A DNA stretch of 64,000 bases, from positions 62,001-126,000 of the forward strand of contig JAEUKB010000075.1 of assembly GCA_016794365.1 (NCBI GenBank), in the 5' to 3' direction. Positions 36,555 through 45,756 of this stretch are shown in pieces. Within the stretch, counting starts at the first letter, position 1, and every line of letters starts with the position of its first letter. A program made the translations under genes and the position numbers. Source of the DNA: Myxococcales bacterium (lineage in GTDB: Bacteria; Myxococcota_A; Polyangia; Palsa-1104; JAEUJZ01). The notes beneath the pieces were generated by a model. The model was not told where the DNA came from and made no database searches. It worked only from the letters and a program-made list of their open reading frames with translations.

Positions 36555-37517
36555 CTATTCCTTGGCCGTCGGGTTGCCCGGATAGACGAACATCGACAGA
36601 GCGCGGAGCGGCTGTCGCGTGCCTCGATCGAACGTACAGACCACTTCCGTCGCCATTCCGGGTGCCACATTGACCACATACTGGGTCGCTGCGTTCACAA
36701 TCAGGTACAGCCCGAGCCCCGCGCCGTAGGTCTTGCGATCGATCTGGTCCGAGCTACGCAGACACTTTTCGATGTAGCGCAGGATGGTCGCTTTTTCGAG
36801 CCGTCCGAAGCGGTCGCGCACCGACACCGCAAACGAGTCGTCAGCCACCGCATAACGAATCGAGACGGGGCGAGGCGACAGCTTATCGACGCGCTCTTTG
36901 ACATCGACGTGATGAAACAGCGGCGTACCACTGGCATCGACGGGCGCATCGTACAGCGCGTTCATCAGCAGCTCTTCACAGACCTGACCGATCGACGCGC
37001 GCACTTGACGACGGACGCCGGACTTGTCAGCAAAGCTGAGCACTTCGTCGATGGCGTTCTGACGGCCCTGAAAGTCACGGAGCCTCGTCAGCATGATCGG
37101 TGTGCCCGGCGGAAGATAGCGCTCGATTCCGAACAGCTCGCCCGTGACGAACTTGCTGACGGTCACTTGTAGCAGCCACAGTCCGCGCTCGTCGGCAGTC
37201 AGTACATGGTTGCAGTGAACATCGGCCAGAATCTGCACCTGTTCCGAGAGCGTGCGCTGCGGAACCATCGCGACGAGCTGCGCCGAGTCCCGTAGCCTGC
37301 GACACACCGCGCGCAGCCAGTCCAGCCGTCCGTCCCAGCCTGCAATGACCAAGCGATAAGGAACCTGTGGACCTGGAATCTCTGCGACGCCAGCGACGGC
37401 AACGGGCTGACCTCCGCCCGCTCGCACCGCTTGTGCAAGCTTGTCACGGAGCGCCGGGTCTTCGGCGACTACCAAGATGCGCTGTCCAGACGTGGCCGAC
37501 TGCAGAGGAGACTCCAA
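36555..37517 (-). CDS. Receiver-like domain fused to a histidine-kinase-type ATPase domain
   Basis: A 320-residue protein. Residues about 12-130 follow the alternating pattern of a response-regulator receiver (QRILVVAEDPALRDKLAQAV) but lack a clear phospho-aspartate. Residues about 165-300 hold a GHKL ATPase: EELLMNALYDAP (N-box), VRDRFGRL, GAGLGLYLI (G2-box). No dimerisation/H-box is visible, so it resembles anti-sigma-factor-type (RsbW-like) kinases rather than a sensor kinase. The start is TTG with weak support. It lies between the glycosidase-like gene and the PEGA kinase. Confidence 0.75.
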   Translation of the reverse strand: MESPLQSATSGQRILVVAEDPALRDKLAQAVRAGGGQPVAVAGVAEIPGPQVPYRLVIAGWDGRLDWLRAVCRRLRDSAQLVAMVPQRTLSEQVQILADVHCNHVLTADERGLWLLQVTVSKFVTGELFGIERYLPPGTPIMLTRLRDFQGRQNAIDEVLSFADKSGVRRQVRASIGQVCEELLMNALYDAPVDASGTPLFHHVDVKERVDKLSPRPVSIRYAVADDSFAVSVRDRFGRLEKATILRYIEKCLRSSDQIDRKTYGAGLGLYLIVNAATQYVVNVAPGMATEVVCTFDRGTRQPLRALSMFVYPGNPTAKE

Positions 37518-37576
37518 CCTTTGCGGCGTCGCACGCGGCGACTGTCGCTAAGCGTATAATTTCCAGAGGAAAAAAG

Positions 37577-40270
37577 TCAACGCACTTCCTCGGGGCTGAC
37601 CGTGTGGGCGCTTGGGCTGCGAAGTGAACCATGTCGCGCAAGCTGGATGATGTGTTCTTCGTCCGTCGCCAGCAGTCGCTGTTTGTGCGAGCGCTGCTTC
37701 TGTTCACTGTCGAAGTAAAACAGCTCGACATCGACGAACGGAGTACCGGACGGACTGGCTGACCGACTGCTTGTTTGGCGGACGGACAGGACATAACGGA
37801 CTTGCTGTTCTGTCGTCTCGCAGCGCAGAGAAATCGTGCCGAGCATCGTCGGTAGCTTGTCTGCCGAAAAGTGCTGGCCGGGCGCAAAGAAGCTCGGTGG
37901 CATCGGCGCCCCAATCAGCAGCGTTCCCGTCGGAAGATCGTCTTCATCGCGCTCTTCACAGACGAAGAGCAGACGCAGATATTGCAGCATCACCGCCGTT
38001 CCCGCCGAGCACGGATCGGAGTCAAAGCGCGCAGGCTGCTCGACGAGCGCACGCATCCGATCGCGAAAATCGGTCTGATCGAACAGCACGATCGCAGTCT
38101 CCGGCGACACGAACGTGTTGAGATCACAGCTCAGACCGACTTGCCCAAGCAGTCCCAGGTAAAAGCGTGCAAAGTCGCGACGGTGAAGCGCACAGAGCTG
38201 CGTGCCCCGAGAGTATTCCGCATCGACTCCGAGACGACCAAACCACTGATCAAAGCGCGCGACCTGTAGCGTCTGTCGTCCCGTCAGTTCCAGATAATCG
38301 GTGATCTCGTGAGAGAAGCGTCCGTGCCAGCCAAACAGCGCAGTTTCGAGAATCAGCGACGCGAAGAGCTGATGATAGTCACCTGCGCTCGGCGCTTCGC
38401 CAGCATCGTCGGTGCGAAACGGTAGATAAGGCGGTTTTCCGTCGCGGCGAAAGCTAAGCTCTGCTGCTCGATGCAGGTTTCGTCGCGCTTCGTCGGCATC
38501 TTGCTGCCACGCAGCGCCGCGCGGATCGTTCATGTGAAGGGCCAGCCTCGCCGCGTCGCGAAGTCCGCGCCAGCACGTCGAGCTTCCGTACAAGCTGTAC
38601 GCGGGATCCGTCAGATCTCCGCCGTAGGTGTGCTTGGGCAAAAGTCCGTAGTGAATCGGCTTCTGTCCGTCGATGAGCACTTGTGTGCTGCGAAACTGCG
38701 CGCAGATCCAGTCGGCGCTTTCCACAATCTGCGGCCACAGCGACTCCATCAGCGTCCGATCGTTTGTCAGTGCGAACACGTCAGCCGCGTAGGTCAGCGC
38801 CAGCCCGTTGCGATACTGGTGATGCTGTCCCGACTTGGCCAGAAACTGCGGATCAAAGAACGTCTGACGGAGCGCCGTCGCTGCTTCATCGCTGTGTCCA
38901 AGCTGTGCGAGCGCCACAATGTTCCAGCCTTCCTCGACGCCGAAAACGCCGCCATCGTAGACGCCGGGAAACAGGCCATAGCGCATGACTCCGTCGCGGA
39001 CAAACAGTCGATTGTGCAAAAGCAGCGCTTTCCAGAGTCGATCGAGCAGCGGATCAGGAATCGATAACGTCGTCGCAGCGCGCAGATAGTCGTTACACTC
39101 AATCGTCAGTCGCTGAAGCGCTACATCAAACGATCTCGTCGGAGAGTGTGGGCCGAGCGGAACTTGAAGCTCGATTTCGATGTGATCGCTGCGACGCGAG
39201 ATGACGCGGGTTGCTGTTCGCTGGATCGAGCGCAGCGTTTCGTCGGACAGCGAGGTGGGCAGTGCAAACCCAAGCTGCGCTTTGGCACGAGCCTGGTTGA
39301 CGCTGCTCTGTAGTCCATATTGCGTAAGCTGCTCGTCGAGCGATTCGAGAGAAGCCAGCCCAAACAAGCGAAGACGCGCGCGCAGACAGCCCTCATCATC
39401 GACGAACGCAGCTTGGGTCAGCTTGTTTCCGTTTTTGCCGATGAGCGTCAGCTCTCCGACGGGCAGATATCCGTCGCGAAGTCGCTGTTCAGCCTGCGCA
39501 AGCTCTCCGAGCCAGTCCGTCGCGATGCGATAGTGCGTTCGATCGCAGCCAGCGACGCCCCACTCTCGAAACAGCAGGCCACCGTCCCAGAGCTGATAGG
39601 CCAGCGGTCCTTCGACGTGACCGAGCAGTGCGCCTCCGCGAAAGGGCAAGGCCAGCTTGGCAAGGTCCGTCAGCGTCGGCTCTGTCCTGGGATGGATGTG
39701 CTGAAGAAGCTGCTGCATCAGCTCGTCGCCGTGTGTTCCTAGCTGCGGCTGTGCGATGGGAAGTGACGGCGCGGGATGTTCGACAGGCTGTGAATCGGGC
39801 CGGGTAACTGTTTCCGTCGAAAGAACGATCCGTCCGAGCTGATGCGGACCGGGCGGAATCCGAAGCTGAAGCGCTGGCATTCCCGCGATCGGCTCGCTTG
39901 GTGTGAGCGCAATCACCGTCGCTGGATAGAGACACTTTTGCTGGATCGGCAGATCGTGACGCGCAAGTGACCAGCGCTCGGTTGTGACGCGCACGGGCTT
40001 TCCATCGACGAGCAGCGAGAGCGACTGCGGACTTGGCGGTCGCGGCGCTCGCAGCCAGCTATTCCACACGTCGGTGCTGCCTTCTCCCGCGAACAGAAGC
40101 AGGATCGCTGCGATCGGCTGCGGATCGCGCGGCGTCATGCGCAGCGTCGTCTCTGCCTCACAGCTTATCGTCAGCTCGGTCCACAGCGAGTCTCCGAGCA
40201 GAACATCCGGCGCACGGCTCGGCGGCGCTTGGCCAAACAGGCACTCACAGTCGGCTGCCACGGTCTTCAT
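37577..40270 (-). CDS. Large protein with a six-hairpin glycosidase-like core, function unknown
   Basis: ATG at 40270 is chosen over a TTG that follows the upstream stop directly (40309); the ribosome-binding support is weak for both. The protein is 897 residues. The first 400 residues look beta-rich. The middle (about 400-760) has helical repeats rich in Trp, Tyr and Asp, such as GLFPGVYDGGVFGVEEGWNIVAL, GLLPKHTYGGDLTDPAYSLYGSSTCWRGL and SAGDYHQLFASLILET, in the style of (alpha/alpha)6 glycoside hydrolases. No signal peptide is seen. A family number cannot be assigned from sight. It follows the PEGA protein gene without a gap for a promoter. Confidence 0.7.
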   Translation of the reverse strand: MKTVAADCECLFGQAPPSRAPDVLLGDSLWTELTISCEAETTLRMTPRDPQPIAAILLLFAGEGSTDVWNSWLRAPRPPSPQSLSLLVDGKPVRVTTERWSLARHDLPIQQKCLYPATVIALTPSEPIAGMPALQLRIPPGPHQLGRIVLSTETVTRPDSQPVEHPAPSLPIAQPQLGTHGDELMQQLLQHIHPRTEPTLTDLAKLALPFRGGALLGHVEGPLAYQLWDGGLLFREWGVAGCDRTHYRIATDWLGELAQAEQRLRDGYLPVGELTLIGKNGNKLTQAAFVDDEGCLRARLRLFGLASLESLDEQLTQYGLQSSVNQARAKAQLGFALPTSLSDETLRSIQRTATRVISRRSDHIEIELQVPLGPHSPTRSFDVALQRLTIECNDYLRAATTLSIPDPLLDRLWKALLLHNRLFVRDGVMRYGLFPGVYDGGVFGVEEGWNIVALAQLGHSDEAATALRQTFFDPQFLAKSGQHHQYRNGLALTYAADVFALTNDRTLMESLWPQIVESADWICAQFRSTQVLIDGQKPIHYGLLPKHTYGGDLTDPAYSLYGSSTCWRGLRDAARLALHMNDPRGAAWQQDADEARRNLHRAAELSFRRDGKPPYLPFRTDDAGEAPSAGDYHQLFASLILETALFGWHGRFSHEITDYLELTGRQTLQVARFDQWFGRLGVDAEYSRGTQLCALHRRDFARFYLGLLGQVGLSCDLNTFVSPETAIVLFDQTDFRDRMRALVEQPARFDSDPCSAGTAVMLQYLRLLFVCEERDEDDLPTGTLLIGAPMPPSFFAPGQHFSADKLPTMLGTISLRCETTEQQVRYVLSVRQTSSRSASPSGTPFVDVELFYFDSEQKQRSHKQRLLATDEEHIIQLARHGSLRSPSAHTVSPEEVR

Positions 40271-40309
40271 GCAGCCATCATCGTGGAAATTCCCGAAGCG
40301 GAGGAGCAA

Positions 40310-41170
40310 CTAGAAGCGCAGCGTCAGGCTGGGCACAAGCTGGGGACGGTGCGGACGGCTCAGCAGAAGCGGCTGAACGGGCGACGACACAAGCGACTGC
40401 TTTTGCGCGTCGGTGGACAGCGCTGCTGCGTCGATCGTCGTGCAGACATCGACTTCGGTACAGATGGTTCGCTGAGAGAGCACCACCGGAACGATGATCG
40501 CGGTTGCCACAGCGGCAACTCCGACGGCAGCGATCGTCCAAACCCACCACTTTTGATACCACTTCACCTGCGGCTGCTTGACCAAGTACGGGTTTTGGTC
40601 GGCGGGAAGCGGCTTCAGATCCACATCTTTGTCGATGCGCTTTCCGGGCTCGGACTTGATCGAAAATGTCTCGGAATAGTAGCCGGGTCGCTCGACGCGA
40701 ACTTGGTGATTGCCGAGAGGAACTTCGGTTTCCAGCGGTGCTTTGCCAAAGAACTTGTCGTCGATAAAGACCCGAACAGCTGGACCCTCTTTGACGGTGC
40801 TCGACGTGAGCCCAAGGACTCCCGAGATGGGCGTGAGATCGACTTCGATGCGTGTGGTCTGACCGGGTTTGACCTTGAACACGTCGATGTAAGGTGTAAA
40901 CCCGAGACGAGAAACACGGATGGTGTGCTCTCCTGCGCCGAGAGGAATGACTTCCTTGAACGGGGTCTGGCCCATCAGCTCGCCGTCGAGGTAAAGCTCA
41001 GCACCTTCGGTCGTACACTGGATGCGAACTCCGCTTCCAGCCGTTGGCGTTGGTGCTGCGCCGGTTCCCGTCGTCGGTCGGGCAGGGGGCGCGGCAGAAG
41101 CGCTTCCACCAGGCAGAAGCAGGAGAAGCACCAGGGATACGAGGCCGATCCAGACGCGCATCGGGCTCAT
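40310..41170 (-). CDS. Exported protein with two PEGA domains and a C-terminal membrane helix
   Basis: A 286-residue protein. A signal peptide at 1-26 ends ASA. Two PEGA domains occupy about 48-112 (CTTEGAELYLDGELMGQTPF) and 125-190 (VRVFIDDKFFGKAPLETEVPLGNHQV). A membrane helix follows near 208-230 (WWVWTIAAVGVAAVATAIIVPVVL), then a short tail. The layout suggests display of PEGA domains in the periplasm. It starts 13 bases after the kinase stop, so it is in the kinase operon. Confidence 0.8.
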   Translation of the reverse strand: MSPMRVWIGLVSLVLLLLLPGGSASAAPPARPTTGTGAAPTPTAGSGVRIQCTTEGAELYLDGELMGQTPFKEVIPLGAGEHTIRVSRLGFTPYIDVFKVKPGQTTRIEVDLTPISGVLGLTSSTVKEGPAVRVFIDDKFFGKAPLETEVPLGNHQVRVERPGYYSETFSIKSEPGKRIDKDVDLKPLPADQNPYLVKQPQVKWYQKWWVWTIAAVGVAAVATAIIVPVVLSQRTICTEVDVCTTIDAAALSTDAQKQSLVSSPVQPLLLSRPHRPQLVPSLTLRF

Positions 41171-41183
41171 CTTACCACCAAGG

Positions 41184-43283
41184 CTACCTGTGCAGGTTTA
41201 CGAAGTCGTACTGAACGCTGTAGGTGTCCGCGTCGCTTATGGCTTCGAATCGTAGGCCCTTGACCGCAGCGCGCACACATGCGGTTCGATCTTCCGCGCC
41301 ATCAATCTGCACGTCGGTGACTTTGCCACTTGCAGCCACCGTGACATCGACGCTGATCTTGTTCGGCAGCGTGGTCTCGCCGGGATAGCAGCGTCCGACT
41401 TGTCCCGTCGCTCGTTTGAGCAAGCTGGCTGCATTCATGGCAGCTTCTTGCGTCGAGACCGGATCGCTTGTGCTGGCGGCTACGGCCTTGGACTCTGGTG
41501 GTTTGGCCTTTGCGTCCGGTTTTGCGTCTGGCTTTGCTTCCGGCTTGGTATCCGGCTCAGCTTCCGCCTTGGTTTCCGGCTTGGCGTCTGATTTGGTGTC
41601 TGGCTTGGTGTCTGGCTTGGTGTCCGGCTTGGTGTCTGGCGCTTTTCCAGGTGCGACATCCGTCGGCAGCGCTGGCGTTCCCGCTGCAACATGCCACAGT
41701 CGAGGCGGACCAAAGCGGAGCGGACGGGTTGGCATCTCTCCGATGGCTTTGGCGCGCGGACCTCGCAGCGGCAGCGTCGATGGGCTGTGTACAACTGGCA
41801 GGTTTGGCTTCACCGCATCGGCATCGGGTGCCTCTTGACCACTCGCTGTTTCCGTCTGAGCTGCCGCCAGATCGGATCGAGCCTGACTCGCGGACTTATC
41901 ACCCAACTTGTCATCGAAAGGACTTGGAACTGCGTGGCCCGCTCCATTTGCTGTCGCTTCCGTTGGAACTTCGACGCGGCTTGGCTTGATGGGCTCAACG
42001 GGCAGAGTCAGCGACGCTGCGTTCGTTTGTGATCCGATCGCTTTCTGACTGTTCCACAGCGTATAGCCAGCAAATCCAGTGAAGCTCACAGCGACGGCAG
42101 CCATCGCCAGTGCGAGTGCTACTCCACTTCGCTTGGGCGTCGCGGCAGCCGTGCGATCCGCAACCATTTCGCCGTTTTTGATAAACGACGCCGCCGAGCT
42201 ATCGGGCAGCATCGACTGGACGACGGCAGGAATGACAACCACTTCGGGCTCTTTGCCTCCGTCGCTGCCTCTGACGGACTGCACACCGACCTGTCCCGAC
42301 GACGGCATCGCTGGGATGGCGCCTGAGATCTTGGCTCCCGGCGGCAGCGTATCAAGCCGTGGCGTCGGCTTCGGATAGACCGCATGCAGCGCGCTCAAAA
42401 GGGCAGATGCCGACTGATAGCGATGTTCTGGCAGACGCTGGCAGCAGCGCGTGATGATTCGCTCGATCAGCGGCGGCAGACCCTTTTCGGTAAAGCGCAG
42501 CGGCGGAAGCGATGCGCTGATGATCTGCTGACGCTTTTGCTCGAAGTCTTCGCACGAAAACAGCTTCTCGGCGGTCAGGCATTCATAAAGCAGCACACCG
42601 ACGGACCAAATGTCCGATCGTGCATCGACGATGTGCGAGTCGCCGCGTGCTTGCTCTGGAGACATATACGACGGGGAACCGACGAGCCGACCCGAACCCG
42701 TGATCTCGACACCGTCGAGCATCTTGGACAGACCGAAGTCGAGCACCTTCACAAACACCGGCGGCTCTCCCGGTGCTGGCTTATCGACGTTCCCGAGTAG
42801 CAGGTTTTCCGGCTTCAGATCTCGATGAATCACGCCTCGTCGGTGAGCTGCAACCAGTGCGTCGGCCAGCTCTGACATCAGGTGAACCGCGAGCTGTGGC
42901 TCCAGAGGGCCTTTTTCCAGTCGATCGCGCAGCGACTCGCCTTGGACCAGCTCCATCACCAGATACGGCCAGCTACTTGGATCATCGCGGAAGTCTGTGA
43001 TCGCGACGATGTGCGGATGTCCTAGCTGAAACGCGCTCTGGGCTTCTCGACGGAAGCGTGTACGTAGCTCGGGATTCGAGACAAGCTGCGGATGCAGAAA
43101 CTTGATCGCGCAGGGTCGCTGGAGATGCAGGTGCCAGGCTCGGTACACGACGCCGACGCCGCCTTTGCCAAGCGGTGCATCCAGCCGATAGATGTTATCG
43201 AGCACATCGCCGCCGCGAGGGGCACGACGGGCTGCGCTGTGCGCGGACTCTGCTGCTTTTCCGCTCTCAGGCTGTTCGCTCAT
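41184..43283 (-). CDS. Membrane Ser/Thr protein kinase with an AgmX/TonB-like C-terminal domain
   Basis: A 699-residue protein. Kinase domain about 31-305: GKGGVGVVYRA, AIKFL, HRDLKPEN, DFGLSK, SPSYMSPEQ. A membrane helix near 395-415 (VALALAMAAVAVSFTGFAGY) is followed by a low-complexity linker with many DTKP units. The final 85 residues (LLKRATGQVGRCYPG, ISVDVTVAASGKVTDVQI, ACVRAAVKGLRF) match the AgmX/PglI C-terminal pattern with two conserved cysteines, found in myxobacterial envelope and motility proteins. It leads the operon with the PEGA protein and the glycosidase-like protein. Confidence 0.9.
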   Translation of the reverse strand: MSEQPESGKAAESAHSAARRAPRGGDVLDNIYRLDAPLGKGGVGVVYRAWHLHLQRPCAIKFLHPQLVSNPELRTRFRREAQSAFQLGHPHIVAITDFRDDPSSWPYLVMELVQGESLRDRLEKGPLEPQLAVHLMSELADALVAAHRRGVIHRDLKPENLLLGNVDKPAPGEPPVFVKVLDFGLSKMLDGVEITGSGRLVGSPSYMSPEQARGDSHIVDARSDIWSVGVLLYECLTAEKLFSCEDFEQKRQQIISASLPPLRFTEKGLPPLIERIITRCCQRLPEHRYQSASALLSALHAVYPKPTPRLDTLPPGAKISGAIPAMPSSGQVGVQSVRGSDGGKEPEVVVIPAVVQSMLPDSSAASFIKNGEMVADRTAAATPKRSGVALALAMAAVAVSFTGFAGYTLWNSQKAIGSQTNAASLTLPVEPIKPSRVEVPTEATANGAGHAVPSPFDDKLGDKSASQARSDLAAAQTETASGQEAPDADAVKPNLPVVHSPSTLPLRGPRAKAIGEMPTRPLRFGPPRLWHVAAGTPALPTDVAPGKAPDTKPDTKPDTKPDTKSDAKPETKAEAEPDTKPEAKPDAKPDAKAKPPESKAVAASTSDPVSTQEAAMNAASLLKRATGQVGRCYPGETTLPNKISVDVTVAASGKVTDVQIDGAEDRTACVRAAVKGLRFEAISDADTYSVQYDFVNLHR
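41510..41648. repeat. Coding repeat of about 12 bp (DTKP/DAKP units)
   Basis: Reiterated codons give DTKPDTKPDTKP-type sequence in the linker of the kinase at 41184. It probably makes a flexible charged spacer reaching across the periplasm. Confidence 0.8.
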
Positions 43284-43483
43284 CTTCGGCTACGCCATGC
43301 GCTAAGGGCGCACGAAAATACAAAGAATCGTACCACAAGCTACTCATTTGCGATGCAGAGACACGTCAAGTTTCAGTCGATTTCCGCGTCGGATGCGATG
43401 TGAGAATGCCGGGTACTGTAGCGTCAACGTAGGCATCCGACTTTGCGCGAAGGAATGCGTACAAAACCAGATAGGGTGAACAC

Positions 43484-43729
43484 ATGAGTTCAAGTCCCAA
43501 AGACGCTGCGCGCGACGAGCTGGGTGCCGATGAAAAAGAGCCAACAGACTTGCCGTTCCCGTCGAGCTTGTGTCATGGCTGTGCTGCGCGTCGCTACATT
43601 CGCTCGGGTCGAGGCAGCGTCTTCATTCTGTGTCCGCTGCTATCGCAGAAGTATCCTCGGCAGCCGGTGAGCATGTGTTCACTGTTTCAGCCCATTTCCG
43701 ACGACAGCGAAGCCAAAAAAGAGAAATAG
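43484..43729 (+). CDS. Small cysteine-containing protein, possible zinc ribbon
   Basis: An 81-residue protein. AGGGTG stands close before the ATG. The core reads LCHGCAARRYIRSGRGSVFILC and then PRQPVSMC: a CxxC followed by two further cysteines, the usual spacing of a small metal-binding ribbon. Both ends are charged and probably disordered. No partner is obvious; it is divergent from the kinase at 41184, with 200 bases between the two starts. Confidence 0.65.
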   Translation: MSSSPKDAARDELGADEKEPTDLPFPSSLCHGCAARRYIRSGRGSVFILCPLLSQKYPRQPVSMCSLFQPISDDSEAKKEK

Positions 43730-43847
43730 CGCAGTCAAATTTTTTCAGCACATCCGCCACGCAAGACACGGTATAAGAGCGCGACTTACATGTAGACGTG
43801 CGCTGATGCCGTCTCAATACCAGTCTTTTTCTTGGAGGAATCCGACG

Positions 43848-44663
43848 ATGCGTGGTGACAATTCCCGTCTGCACAGCCGACGCTTGCTGCTCGCCTGTTC
43901 GACGGTGGGCCTGGTCCTTTCCGCGACGAGCATGGCCCATGCAGATGTGCACTTGGCGGTGGGCTCGCGCTTTGAGCCGTATCGCTACACCAAAGCATTC
44001 CTTCCCAATGCTCCTGCGCCAGCGATCGGTCTTGCGAACCAGAGCTTTCAGACCACGTCGCTGACACCGTATTTCGGAGCGTTTTTCGCGCAGCGCTACG
44101 GTGTGCTTCTCGGTCTGGACTTGGGCTGGGTCAGTCAGTCGAGCGAGACGCAGATGGCGACGAACCTGACCACGAAGAACGACAGCTTTCTTCAGTTCGG
44201 CTTTTCGCTCGGCTTCAAGAGCTACCTGCGCGATCTGAAAAAAGACCGCATCGCACCGTATCTGTACGTGGACTTTTTCAAGTACTTCGCGAGCGTTTCG
44301 ACGAACGATACGAGCGTAACGGGAGACAAAGCATCGGCCCAGGCTGATACCGCAAGTCCCGTCGGTGGAACGCTGGCGTTTGGTGCGGAATACTTCGTCG
44401 GAACCGGCTTTTCAATCGGCGCTGAGATCTTCGGTCTGCGGCTGTCTCACGTCGGTGCGGAATACACCGATACAGCGATGACTCGTCAGAGCGTCGGTTT
44501 CACCCAGCTTTCGATGTATAGCGGTCTGACGCTGAACTATCGATTCCAGGTCCAAGCGTCGGTGAAGGCGACAGATGATGCCGATGATGATCGTCGTCGC
44601 CCAAGTGCTCCCGTCGCGCCGCAGCCGACGGTGCCGCCTCCGACGCCAGAAGCGATCGACTGA
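43848..44663 (+). CDS. Outer-membrane beta-barrel-like protein
   Basis: GGAGG lies nine bases before ATG 43848, so I prefer this over the earlier in-frame ATG at 43806. The protein is 271 residues. A signal peptide at about 1-34 ends MAHAD. The mature part alternates polar and hydrophobic residues with aromatic belts (YFGAFFAQRYGVLLGLDLGWV, FLQFGFSLGFKSYL, YSGLTLNYRFQVQ), as expected of a small barrel of roughly eight to ten strands. A Pro-rich tail follows. There is no specific family match. Confidence 0.75.
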   Translation: MRGDNSRLHSRRLLLACSTVGLVLSATSMAHADVHLAVGSRFEPYRYTKAFLPNAPAPAIGLANQSFQTTSLTPYFGAFFAQRYGVLLGLDLGWVSQSSETQMATNLTTKNDSFLQFGFSLGFKSYLRDLKKDRIAPYLYVDFFKYFASVSTNDTSVTGDKASAQADTASPVGGTLAFGAEYFVGTGFSIGAEIFGLRLSHVGAEYTDTAMTRQSVGFTQLSMYSGLTLNYRFQVQASVKATDDADDDRRRPSAPVAPQPTVPPPTPEAID

Positions 44664-44694
44664 TCCCTAGCCAGCGTCGAAGGCGTGCGATTTC

Positions 44695-45138
44695 TTACGC
44701 CGCTTTGGGCGAGTTTCTGCCCGATTCCCCACCTTTGAGTCGCTCCATCAGCCAGTCCGCGAAGATCTGCGCCTCGGTGTGCTTGCCGATTCCGGCGGCG
44801 CGATTTCGTCCGATCAGGACCACAACCTCGCACTGATGCATGCCGCGACGGTTACGTTCCGACGAAAAGCGCTGCCAGATCGCATCGATCTTGGCCACCG
44901 ACGAGCGTGCCGAGCCTGCGTCGGTAAACTTCAGCACACCTTCCAGTTCTTTGGCGTCTTCGTTCTGCGGTCCCGTCGAGGTGTACAGATCGACATATGC
45001 GGGCAATCGACCTTGCTCAATCAGAGAGTTGGCGACGTAGCTGGGCTCGCAGCGAAGCAGCTTGGCGATCGCCACAACGTTCATGCCACGGTCGTACATC
45101 GAGACAGAAAGCTGCTTCTTGGTGAGTCGGTCCTTCAT
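44695..45138 (-). CDS. Small helix-turn-helix protein
   Basis: AAGGAG stands six bases before ATG 45138, which I choose over the longer frame. The protein is 147 residues. Residues about 5-45 form a helix-turn-helix (QLSVSMYDRGMNVVAIAKLLRCEPSYVANSLIEQG) of the type found in Trp-repressor/transposase-like DNA binders. The remaining 100 residues are not recognised. It may regulate one of the neighbouring envelope genes; this is inference. Confidence 0.65.
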   Translation of the reverse strand: MKDRLTKKQLSVSMYDRGMNVVAIAKLLRCEPSYVANSLIEQGRLPAYVDLYTSTGPQNEDAKELEGVLKFTDAGSARSSVAKIDAIWQRFSSERNRRGMHQCEVVVLIGRNRAAGIGKHTEAQIFADWLMERLKGGESGRNSPKAA

Positions 45139-45313
45139 GTGCGCTCCTTTGCCAATCAAAAGCGGTGGAGAGTCCGAAAGGCCAAACGGCTCGGGGGATT
45201 TCGCCCCCAAAAGAATCGTCGCACAGGGGTCTGACAGCGATCTGGGCTGGATGGTGTGACTGTGTTACGGATCGTGTTCGTCCATGTTGCTGCACCCACT
45301 TTACGGAGGAACC

Positions 45314-45736
45314 ATGCGCAAGCTTTCTGCTCTTCTGACGGGACTGTGCTTCACCCTGCTGGCCGGATCGGCGCTGGCGGACATCGAGGTTCGCAAAAAC
45401 GGTTCAAGCTGGGCTCGGATTGAAAACGACGGAACCGTGCGAATCGGCGGATCCAGCGTCGGTAAGATCGAAAACGACGGGACCGTGCGCAAAAATGGCT
45501 CCAGCATCGGTCGTGTTGAGAGCGACGGAACGATCCGCGAGCACGGATCCAGCGTCGGTCGCGTCGAAAACGACGGCACGATTCGCAAAAACGGATCGAG
45601 CATCGGTCGAATCGAAAACGACGGAGACATCCGCAAAAACGGCTCCGGCTGGGGCCACGCATCGAGCTGCTGCGGAGACTTTGGCTCGAAGCGATCCGTC
45701 GCTGCGCTGCTCGTGTTCTTCAGCGATTACTTCTAA
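45314..45736 (+). CDS. Exported repeat protein resembling five-fold beta-flower proteins
   Basis: GGAGG precedes ATG 45314. The protein is 140 residues. Signal peptide at 1-22 (ending SALAD). It is followed by about six 16-residue repeats of the form IGRIENDGTIRKNGSS, then a short cysteine-containing tail (SSCCGDFG) and a hydrophobic end. Bacterial secreted proteins with IGYIDSDGTVR-type units have been described as five-fold beta-flowers, and this repeat fits them. The function is unknown. Confidence 0.75.
   Translation: MRKLSALLTGLCFTLLAGSALADIEVRKNGSSWARIENDGTVRIGGSSVGKIENDGTVRKNGSSIGRVESDGTIREHGSSVGRVENDGTIRKNGSSIGRIENDGDIRKNGSGWGHASSCCGDFGSKRSVAALLVFFSDYF
45385..45650. repeat. 48-bp coding tandem repeats
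   Basis: About five and a half copies of a 48-base unit encode the 16-residue repeat of the protein at 45314. The copies are close in DNA sequence as well, with GAAAACGACGG recurring in most of them. Confidence 0.85.
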
Positions 45737-45756
45737 ATAACGACTTCGTCCAGGCG

